The notes under the pieces are model-generated. The model saw nothing but the letters and a program-made list of their open reading frames with translations, ran no database searches and was not told the origin of the DNA. This document shows, piece by piece, positions 1 through 5,001 of a stretch of DNA of 7,429 nt. This DNA comes from Eubacteriales bacterium (GTDB lineage Bacteria > Bacillota > Clostridia > Peptostreptococcales > Anaerovoracaceae): assembly GCA_028692535.1 (NCBI GenBank), contig JAQUXD010000087.1, positions 1-7,429 of the forward strand. Direction: 5' to 3'. Position 1 is the stretch's first letter. Every line of letters begins with the position of its first letter. The position numbers were made by a program, and so were the translations under genes.

Positions 1-410
1 CTGCGGGGCTTTTTCATGTCAGCACCTATCTTGATTCGCTGTGCGGCAATTGTATCGAGCATCGCCTGAAAAACGGAATGATTCCCGAAGTGCTCGGCTG
101 GTTGCGTCGAATAACGGAAGCGATCGATACGCTGGAGGAATATCTAATTTTCGAAGAGGACGTATCCTTATGTTTGTCCGACTTGTATTTCGAAGCGGAG
201 CGGGGATCGGCCAGATTGCTCCTGAAACCTTCCGGTGTCAGGTTGATTGAAGGCTTGAGCCGTCTTTGCGGGGAAATTCATCGGCAATATCCGGAAAGCA
301 ATGCCGATCTGGTTGCCCGCCGCCTCCGCGAACGCAATGCAGTGCAATTGATGGATCGGCGGGCTTTGTTGGCCTTTTTATCTGCTTGGGAATGCGAATT
401 GAGATCTTAA
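1..410 (+). CDS. DUF6382-like protein, C-terminal part (5' end outside window)
   Basis: This frame is open from the window edge (first full codon at position 3) to TAA at 408-410, so the gene starts upstream; the first ATG inside (78) is internal. The visible 135 residues have no membrane segment, signal peptide or cysteine cluster. A stretch of the form VLGWLRRITEAIDTLEEYL, then a run with Y/F-rich positions and RLLLKPSG, resembles the helical end and last strands of DUF6382 domains, which are often placed before FHA domains in Firmicutes. No FHA domain follows; the protein ends about 50 residues after the PSG motif. Function is unknown. It converges with the minus-strand zinc-ribbon gene and shares the hairpin at 425-449 with it. 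The family call rests on remembered pattern similarity and is moderate at best; that a real coding region is present is more secure. Confidence 0.6.
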   Translation, partial: AGLFHVSTYLDSLCGNCIEHRLKNGMIPEVLGWLRRITEAIDTLEEYLIFEEDVSLCLSDLYFEAERGSARLLLKPSGVRLIEGLSRLCGEIHRQYPESNADLVARRLRERNAVQLMDRRALLAFLSAWECELRS

Positions 411-424
411 AGACTGGCATGGAA

Positions 425-449
425 AAAGCCGGAGCGTTGCTCCGGCTTT
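425..449. terminator. Intrinsic terminator between convergent genes
   Basis: A perfect 11-bp stem (AAAGCCGGAGC / GCTCCGGCTTT) closes on a 3-nt loop (436-438). Read on the minus strand the GC-rich stem runs straight into five T residues, a textbook Rho-independent terminator for the gene ending at 474. Read on the plus strand the T run is only three before CGATGTAG, with TTTTT further on, so it is weaker there but could still end the gene that stops at 410. Probably bidirectional. Confidence 0.88.
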
Positions 450-473
450 CGATGTAGTTTTTGTGCGAGATAT

Positions 474-653
474 TTATTCCTGGTAAGATCTTTCGGTTCT
501 GAATTGTCTTCTTTGGTTCTTTTTCTTGTCTCTGCACGCTTTGCATCTTTTCGGTTCGTTGTCGAAACCTTTTTCCTTGTAGAATTCCTGTTCACCTGCG
601 GTGAAAATGAATTCCTGCCCACAGTCCTGACATATCATTGTCCTGTCTTCCAT
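474..653 (-). CDS. Small zinc-ribbon protein (zf-trcl type), 59 aa
   Basis: Read on the minus strand from ATG at 653-651 to TAA at 476-474. The protein begins MEDRTMICQDCGQEF and carries two CxxC pairs, C8/C11 and C37/C40, separated by a segment containing FTAGEQEFY and GFDNEPKRC. This is the signature of the probable zinc-ribbon family zf-trcl (PF13451), and the length is typical of stand-alone members. The four cysteines should bind one zinc ion. The tail is rich in Lys and Arg (RDKKKNQRRQFR), which would suit binding of RNA or DNA, but the family has no established role. A good Shine-Dalgarno AAGGAG (669-664) lies 10 nt before the ATG and fixes the start; M6 is a less likely alternative. 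It is divergent from rarA and convergent with the gene ending at 410, with its own terminator at 425-449. Confidence 0.9.
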   Translation of the reverse strand: MEDRTMICQDCGQEFIFTAGEQEFYKEKGFDNEPKRCKACRDKKKNQRRQFRTERSYQE

Positions 654-663
654 TTGTTTGATT

Positions 664-669
664 CTCCTT
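664..669 (-). promoter_or_regulatory. Ribosome binding site of the zinc-ribbon gene
   Basis: On the minus strand AAGGAG lies at 669-664, ten nucleotides before ATG 653-651. It decides the start of this 59-codon gene. Confidence 0.8.
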
Positions 670-671
670 AG

Positions 672-692
672 TATTCGTGCTTATAGCGAATA
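672..692. repeat. Inverted repeat TATTCG-N9-CGAATA
   Basis: Perfect 6-bp arms at 672-677 and 687-692 flank a 9-bp centre. The element covers the predicted -10 box and start point of the minus-strand promoter, where a repressor operator could lie. Arms this short can occur by chance in AT-rich DNA. Confidence 0.3.
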
Positions 693-709
693 TCAATATT
701 TACGGGCAA
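680..709 (-). promoter_or_regulatory. Candidate sigma-A promoter of the zinc-ribbon gene
   Basis: On the minus strand TTGCCC (709-704, 4/6 to TTGACA) and TATAAG (685-680, 5/6 to TATAAT) are separated by 18 bp. The start point would fall near 673, giving a leader of about 20 nt that contains the AAGGAG site. Position and leader length fit well, but the match is only moderate. Confidence 0.4.
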
Positions 710-820
710 GATCTGGAATAACGAAACGAAATCTGTCTCTATGCATCATAAATATCTCTTGAGCCTAATAATATACGACTTTCTTTCGAATGTAAACGAT
801 TTTTTTATTGGGGATTCCGA

Positions 821-849
821 TTGAGAAATATGGCTGTTTCCGTTATAAT
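821..849 (+). promoter_or_regulatory. Sigma-A promoter of the rarA-ispH-rpsA cluster
   Basis: TTGAGA (821-826, 5/6) and a perfect TATAAT (844-849) are separated by exactly 17 bp. Transcription should start about 6-8 nt beyond the -10 box, at 855-857, on or next to the rarA ATG at 857. Upstream, 780-810 is AT-rich with a run of T (800-807). This is the strongest promoter match in the window. Confidence 0.75.
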
Positions 850-856
850 CAACACT

Positions 857-2122
857 ATGATACCACTTTCCACGAGGATGAGACCTCTGACGCTGGAAGA
901 GTTCTTCGGACAGCGCCATTTTATGAACGAGGACTCGCTGCTTTACAACTCCATACAGAGCAAAACCTTTGAATCTGCCATCTTCTATGGACCTTCCGGC
1001 ACCGGAAAGACCACGTTGGCCCGCATTATCGTATCTCAGATGGGCGCCGAGTTCCACGAACTGAACGCATCCACCTGCGGCACGAAGGAACTGAAGGAGG
1101 TCCTGGAGTCGGCGAAGGTGAAATTCTTCGGCCTTCAAAAGGAGGTCGTCTACCTTTATGTGGATGAATTTCACCGCTGGAACAAGCTCCAGCAGGATTC
1201 TCTGCTTCAGGCTTTGGAGGAAGGAACAGTGCGCTTTATCGGGAGCACGACAGAGAATCCTTACTTCGCCGTCAACAATGCGATCCTGAGCCGTGTGCGA
1301 GCCATTTATGAGTTTAAAAGACTGGAGAATGAGGAGATTCTTCAGATTTTGCGCAATGCTCTCGAAAACCGGGAAAGAGGTCTGGGCGCCAGGCAGCTCA
1401 CCATCACCGACGAAGCGCTTTCCATGCTGGCAGACCGGAGCAACGGAGATGCCCGCATCGCGCTGGATACCTTAGGCTTCGTGGCCGACAACATGAACGG
1501 AAAGCATATTACGCTGACACAGGTCGGCGAAGCCATGCAGCGTCAGACTTCGTTTTACGACAGGAGCGAAGATAAGTTCAATTTGCTTTCCGCATTGCAG
1601 AAATCCATAAGAGGCAGCGATCCGGATGCGGCGATCCATTACCTGGCGCGGCTGATCCAGGCCGATGCGGACATCCTGATGATCGGTAGGCGGCTCATGG
1701 TCTGCGCGGCAGAGGACATCGGAATGACATTTCCCCAGGCGATTTCCGTCGTAACGTCCTGTGTGCAGGCTTCTCAAATGGTAGGCTTTCCGGAAGCGCG
1801 CATTCTTCTGGCCGAAGCGGTGATCCTTCTGGCGTCCTGTCCCAAGTCGAATTCGGCCATCACCGCCATCGACGAAGCCCTGGGAGATCTGCGCAACAAA
1901 AAAATCGACGATGTGCCCGCGCATCTGAAGGATGCCCACTACTCAGGCGCGAAAAAGCTGGGTCGGGGAGAAGGCTACTTGTATCCGCATGCCTATGGAG
2001 GCTACGTAAAGCAGCAATATCTGCCCGATGATCTGGCCCGCGCCGGCGTCCGATATTACAGACCGACAGAAAACGGCAGGGAAGCGCTGTTCAAGAAATT
2101 CCTGGAGGAATTGAAGAAATGA
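857..2122 (+). CDS. rarA: Replication-associated recombination protein A (RarA/MgsA AAA+ ATPase), 421 aa
   Basis: RarA is a cytosolic AAA+ ATPase related to clamp loaders (eukaryotic homologues WRNIP1/Mgs1) that acts at stalled replication forks. Visible motifs: the family N-terminus PLSTRMRP at residues 3-10, Walker A GPSGTGKTT (45-53), Walker B with DEFHRWN (103-109), sensor 1 STTENP (130-135), an arginine-finger region LSRVR (144-148), NGDAR for sensor 2, and C-terminal KSIRGSDPDAA, ASCPKSNSA and DDVPAHL, all typical of the RarA tetramerisation part. Length is normal. ATG 857 is chosen because PLxxRMRP must be included; ATG 878 would cut it, while in-frame starts at 821 and 830 lie inside the predicted promoter. 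No Shine-Dalgarno precedes 857, so the mRNA may be leaderless. The stop overlaps the next start as ATGA. Confidence 0.96.
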   Translation: MIPLSTRMRPLTLEEFFGQRHFMNEDSLLYNSIQSKTFESAIFYGPSGTGKTTLARIIVSQMGAEFHELNASTCGTKELKEVLESAKVKFFGLQKEVVYLYVDEFHRWNKLQQDSLLQALEEGTVRFIGSTTENPYFAVNNAILSRVRAIYEFKRLENEEILQILRNALENRERGLGARQLTITDEALSMLADRSNGDARIALDTLGFVADNMNGKHITLTQVGEAMQRQTSFYDRSEDKFNLLSALQKSIRGSDPDAAIHYLARLIQADADILMIGRRLMVCAAEDIGMTFPQAISVVTSCVQASQMVGFPEARILLAEAVILLASCPKSNSAITAIDEALGDLRNKKIDDVPAHLKDAHYSGAKKLGRGEGYLYPHAYGGYVKQQYLPDDLARAGVRYYRPTENGREALFKKFLEELKK

Positions 2123-4374
2123 GAACGATCACGTTGGCTGATCACGCCGGCTTCTGTTTCGGCGTAGGGCAGGCTGTGGAACGGACCGCCGCAGAAATGG
2201 AAAAAGCGCAGCTGCGGGGATCGAAACTGTATTGCCTGGGATCACTGATCCACAACAAGGCTGTCACCCGAGCCTTTGGCGAAAAGGGTATGGTGACAGT
2301 CCGGAGTCTGGAAGAAGTGCCACCGGGCGCTTTTGTGCTGATCCGTGCCCATGGAGAACCGCCCGAGACGTTTCAGGAAGCCGCCCGCAAGGACCTGACA
2401 CTCATCGACGCCACCTGTCCCTTCGTTTCGAAGATCCACCATCTGGCTGCCGAGGCCGCATCCGGGCAGCGTCGTGTGGTAATCGTCGGCGACCCGTCCC
2501 ATCCGGAAGTGATCGGCATCACGGGTTGGGCAGGCGCTCGGGCTATAACGGTGAACGACCCCGGAGATGCAGAGGCAGCCGCCTTACTGCTGAAGGATCA
2601 GCCTGTGACCGTCGTGGCGCAGACTACCATCACCGGAGAAAAGTTTCAAGCCTGTGTGGATCGAATACGTTCCTATACTGAAGATCTGATCGTTTATGAT
2701 ACGATTTGTCAGGCGACGAAACAGCGTCAGGATGCCGCACTGGAACTCGCCGGGAAGTCCGACATGATGGTCGTGATCGGAGATCGAACCAGCTCAAACT
2801 CGCAAAAATTGGTTGAAATCTGTGAAAAAGTATGCAAAACTGTCCTATTTGTTGAAAATTTGGATGATTTGCCATTGCAAGAGGTTGAAAAGTATTGTAA
2901 AATAGGCGTTGCGGCAGGTGCATCCGCGCCTGAACGCATTATTAAGGAGGTTATTGCAACTATGAGTGAAGATTTCACCAAGGATCTGCAAGCAGAAGAA
3001 ACAAACGAAATGTCGGCCTTTATGGACGAGATCGAAAAATCTCTCCGCCTACCGGGGAGAGGAGAAGTGATCACAGGAGAAGTCGTGCAAGTCACAGACG
3101 ACTATATCGTGATCAACCTCGGCTGTAAAAAAGACGGAATACTGCCGAAAAGCGAAATGGTGCTGGAAGACGAACAGAACTTGACTGCGCTGTTCAAAGA
3201 GGGAGATGAGATCCAGGCCAAAGTCATCAAGAGCGATGACGGAGACGGGAACATCTTGCTTTCCAAGAAGAAACTCCAATCCGGGGTGCATTGGGACGAG
3301 ATCACCGCAGCTTTAGATAGCAAAGAGATAGTCAACGCGACCGTCGTCAAAGAAGTCAAAGGCGGCGTCATCGCCACATACAAAGAAGTATCCGGCTTCA
3401 TCCCCATGTCACAGCTGGCGGACCACTATGTGGAGAGCGCAGCGGAATATGTAGGCAAGACGTTGCCCGTCAAGGTGACGCGAGTCGACCAGCGGCGGAA
3501 CAAAGCCGTATTCTCCCACAAAGCGTTCCTGAACGAAGAGAAGTACAAGAAGATCGCAGAGATCTGGCAGACACTCAACGTTGGCGACGTGGTGGAAGGC
3601 AAAGTGATGCGCTTTACCGATTACGGCGCATTTGTGGATATCGGCGGGCTGGACGGTCTGCTCCACATTTCCGAAATTTCCTGGGGCAAGCTGAAGCATC
3701 CGCAGGAAGCGCTGGAGATCGGCCAGATCATCAACGTCAAGATCCTGTCCATGAACGAAGAGAAGGGCAAGATTTCTCTGGGCCTCAAGCAGAACGCACC
3801 GGAACCCTGGTCTGTCATCGACGATAATTACGCCGAAGGCAACGTGATCAGCGGGAAAGTAGTCCAGATCAAGGAATATGGCGCATTTGTGGAACTGGAG
3901 CCCGGTTTGGACGGACTGGTCCATATTTCGGAAGTGGCGCATAAGCGCGTCAACAAAATTTCCGAAGAGCTGACAATCGGTCAGATGGTCCAGGCCAAAG
4001 TACTGGAGATCGACCGGGAGCGTCGCAGGATTTCTCTGAGCATCAAGGAAACACTGGATCCCAACGCGCCCCAGCCCGAGTCTTACGAGGAAGAGCCTGT
4101 CGAAGCACCGGAAGAAGCGGTTGCCGAAGCAGAAGAAGCGGTCATCACCGAAGCTCCTGTCGAAGAAACTGCGGAAGCGGTAGAACCTGCAGAAGCAGCA
4201 GCGGAAGAAGCAGAAGAAGAGCCTGAGGAAGAAGCGGTCGGTAGCGATACCCCGAGCCTCAAGAATCTCAAGAAGGCTGAGCTGGCTGCATTTGCCGAAG
4301 AAAAGGGGATTGAACTCCCGGCGAAGGCAACCAATGCGGAAATGATCCAGATTATTGAGACAGCACTAGAGTAG
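2119..4374 (+). CDS. ispH-rpsA: Fused 4-hydroxy-3-methylbut-2-enyl diphosphate reductase (IspH) and ribosomal protein S1, 751 aa
   Basis: Residues 1 to about 281 are IspH, the [4Fe-4S] enzyme that makes IPP and DMAPP from HMBPP at the end of the MEP pathway. The cluster cysteines C13, C100 and C197 are present, as are H45, H78, H128, E130, T169/T170, SSNS (225-228) and S269. Residues from about 282 are S1, which helps the 30S subunit bind mRNA: four S1 (OB-fold) domains at roughly 314-381, 400-470, 487-558 and 571-645, the last two best conserved (DYGAFVDI, DGLLHISE; EYGAFVEL, DGLVHISE). An acidic Glu/Ala-rich linker (about 655-707) leads to a short helical domain (about 713-751) resembling HeH/SAP folds. 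This fusion is known in Clostridia. GGAGGA at 2104-2109 and the ATGA overlap with rarA set the start. An internal start at 2962 may give free S1. Confidence 0.96.
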   Translation: MRTITLADHAGFCFGVGQAVERTAAEMEKAQLRGSKLYCLGSLIHNKAVTRAFGEKGMVTVRSLEEVPPGAFVLIRAHGEPPETFQEAARKDLTLIDATCPFVSKIHHLAAEAASGQRRVVIVGDPSHPEVIGITGWAGARAITVNDPGDAEAAALLLKDQPVTVVAQTTITGEKFQACVDRIRSYTEDLIVYDTICQATKQRQDAALELAGKSDMMVVIGDRTSSNSQKLVEICEKVCKTVLFVENLDDLPLQEVEKYCKIGVAAGASAPERIIKEVIATMSEDFTKDLQAEETNEMSAFMDEIEKSLRLPGRGEVITGEVVQVTDDYIVINLGCKKDGILPKSEMVLEDEQNLTALFKEGDEIQAKVIKSDDGDGNILLSKKKLQSGVHWDEITAALDSKEIVNATVVKEVKGGVIATYKEVSGFIPMSQLADHYVESAAEYVGKTLPVKVTRVDQRRNKAVFSHKAFLNEEKYKKIAEIWQTLNVGDVVEGKVMRFTDYGAFVDIGGLDGLLHISEISWGKLKHPQEALEIGQIINVKILSMNEEKGKISLGLKQNAPEPWSVIDDNYAEGNVISGKVVQIKEYGAFVELEPGLDGLVHISEVAHKRVNKISEELTIGQMVQAKVLEIDRERRRISLSIKETLDPNAPQPESYEEEPVEAPEEAVAEAEEAVITEAPVEETAEAVEPAEAAAEEAEEEPEEEAVGSDTPSLKNLKKAELAAFAEEKGIELPAKATNAEMIQIIETALE
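2875..2903 (+). promoter_or_regulatory. Candidate internal promoter for rpsA
   Basis: Within the last part of the ispH coding region, TTGCAA (2875-2880, 4/6) and TAAAAT (2898-2903, 5/6) are separated by 17 bp. The area is locally AT-rich: 2821-2880 counts 19 G+C of 60, against 37 of 60 at 2401-2460. A start near 2910 would give a leader of about 50 nt before the ATG at 2962. Matches to the consensus are moderate, so this is suggestive only. Confidence 0.4.
2944..2950 (+). promoter_or_regulatory. Internal Shine-Dalgarno at the IspH/S1 junction
   Basis: AAGGAGG, followed by T, matches the anti-Shine-Dalgarno sequence perfectly. It lies 11 nt before the in-frame ATG at 2962, slightly longer than ideal spacing but usable. 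It sits precisely where the IspH domain ends. Confidence 0.65.
2962..4374 (+). other. rpsA: Possible alternative product: stand-alone ribosomal protein S1 (470 aa) from internal start
   Basis: Codon 282 of the fusion is ATG, preceded by AAGGAGG and, further up, by a promoter-like sequence. Translation from here would give a 470-residue protein beginning MSEDFTKDLQ that contains all four S1 domains, the acidic linker and the C-terminal helical domain but nothing of IspH. S1 is needed in far larger amounts than IspH, so separate production would make biological sense. Whether it occurs cannot be told from sequence; the full fusion frame is also open. Confidence 0.5.
4084..4239 (+). repeat. Low-complexity acidic Glu/Ala tract in the S1 C-terminal region
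   Basis: Repeated GAAGAAGC and GCGGAAG-like units encode a tract made mostly of Glu, Ala, Val and Pro (for example EEAVAEAEEAV and AEAAAEEAEEEPEEE). It is probably a flexible negatively charged linker between S1 domain 4 and the terminal helical domain. Such tracts can change length by slippage. Confidence 0.75.
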
Positions 4375-4381
4375 AGCGTGA

Positions 4382-4888
4382 ATGAAGAAGAACATTGTAT
4401 TGATCGGAATGCCCGGTAGCGGCAAGACCACCGTTGGGCGGGAATTATCCCGCCGGACGGGGATGCCCCAGGCTGACGGCGACCATATCATAGAAGATGC
4501 AGAAGGAAGGAAACTTCAGGAGATACTCGATTCCGACGGGATCGAGTATTTCAAAACCATGGAAGGCAGGATTCTTGCGAATCTGACCTACGAGAACTAC
4601 GTGATCTCGCCCGGCGGAAGCGCTGTTTATTATCCCGAAGCCATGACGCACCTTTCGGAAATCGGAGACATTGTTTACCTGAATGTTCAGTTTCCGGAGA
4701 TTCAAAGACGCGTTACCAATCTGGAATCCAGAGGGATCGTGTTCAAACCCAACCAGACCTTCGAAGACTTGTACAACGAGCGAACACCGCTATACGAAAA
4801 ATATGCGGAAATCAATCTTAAAACCGAAGGAATGACGGCGGAAGAGACTGCTGACAAAATCCTTGAACTGTTGGGTTATCAAGGATAA
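4382..4888 (+). CDS. Shikimate-kinase-like P-loop kinase, 168 aa
   Basis: The protein has the shikimate kinase fold: Walker A GMPGSGKTT (9-17), DGD (32-34) at the substrate aspartate, PGGSA (77-81) at the usual GGG loop, an ESRG segment (R117) at the lid and NERTPLYEKYAEI (R134) at the C-terminal substrate arginine. Length is normal for AroK. However, the arginine that grips the shikimate carboxylate (R58 in the M. tuberculosis enzyme) is lysine here (EYFKTMEG, K58), the third glycine of GGG is Ser80, and the lid reads RGIVFKPNQT rather than RPLL-like. Similar proteins labelled shikimate kinase are common in Clostridia, and their true substrate is uncertain to me. The gene starts 7 bp after ispH-rpsA without a good Shine-Dalgarno, so it is probably translationally coupled. 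It may be a diverged AroK or a kinase for another small molecule. Confidence 0.8.
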   Translation: MKKNIVLIGMPGSGKTTVGRELSRRTGMPQADGDHIIEDAEGRKLQEILDSDGIEYFKTMEGRILANLTYENYVISPGGSAVYYPEAMTHLSEIGDIVYLNVQFPEIQRRVTNLESRGIVFKPNQTFEDLYNERTPLYEKYAEINLKTEGMTAEETADKILELLGYQG

Positions 4889-4907
4889 GAGCCGTTTTAG
4901 AAAAGCT

Positions 4908-4938
4908 AAGACAAGGGTAAACCGCCCTTGTCTTTTTT
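4908..4938 (+). terminator. Intrinsic terminator after the kinase gene
   Basis: A 10-bp perfect stem (AAGACAAGGG / CCCTTGTCTT) with a 7-nt loop (4918-4924) runs into six T residues at 4933-4938. It starts 20 bp after the kinase stop and ends the rarA-ispH-rpsA-kinase cluster, separating it from the uronate genes. Confidence 0.92.
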
Positions 4939-4939
4939 C

Positions 4940-4967
4940 TTGTTCTCCTGTATATTTTACTTATATT
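4940..4967 (+). promoter_or_regulatory. Weak candidate promoter of the uronate operon
   Basis: TTGTTC (4940-4945, 3/6) and TATATT (4962-4967, 5/6) are separated by 16 bp, directly after the T run of the preceding terminator. A start near 4974 would leave a leader of about 28 nt holding the AAGGAGG site. A promoter is expected here because of the terminator, but the -35 match is poor, as would suit an activated or regulated promoter. Confidence 0.35.
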
Positions 4968-4968
4968 T
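4951..4968 (+). repeat. Direct repeat TATATTT-N4-TATATTT
   Basis: Two identical 7-bp copies (4951-4957 and 4962-4968) are spaced 11 bp start to start, about one helical turn, and overlap the predicted -10 box of the uxaC promoter. It could be a regulator site or simply AT-rich promoter DNA. Confidence 0.3.
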
Positions 4969-4986
4969 GTGTATCAGCTCAACGGC

Positions 4987-4993
4987 AAGGAGG
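4987..4993 (+). promoter_or_regulatory. Ribosome binding site deciding the uxaC start
   Basis: AAGGAGG lies 8 nt before ATG 5002. This rules out the upstream in-frame GTG at 4969, which has no such site and would place the Shine-Dalgarno inside the gene. Confidence 0.85.
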
Positions 4994-5001
4994 GCAGGCG
5001 A

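Noticed and set aside
41..622. Other overlapping frames in the left part (41-250, 266-457 plus; 238-546 and 407-622 minus)
   Set aside because: They overlap the DUF6382-like frame or the zinc-ribbon gene, cross the terminator hairpin, and show no protein-like motifs.
790..805. Possible catabolite-responsive cre site upstream of rarA
   Set aside because: The first half (ATGTAAACGATT) fits the consensus, but the second half lacks the required CA, and rarA is not an expected carbon-control target.
821..856. In-frame upstream starts for rarA (TTG 821, ATG 830)
   Set aside because: They lie inside the TTGAGA-17-TATAAT promoter, so the transcript would not contain them, and the extra residues are not part of the conserved RarA N-terminus.
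4083..4334. Minus-strand Ser/Ala-rich open frame opposite the S1 acidic tract
   Set aside because: It is the antisense shadow of the Glu/Ala low-complexity coding sequence and has no start signal or family resemblance.
4969..5001. GTG 4969 as the uxaC start
   Set aside because: The AAGGAGG at 4987-4993 is correctly placed for ATG 5002, and the family N-terminus begins there.
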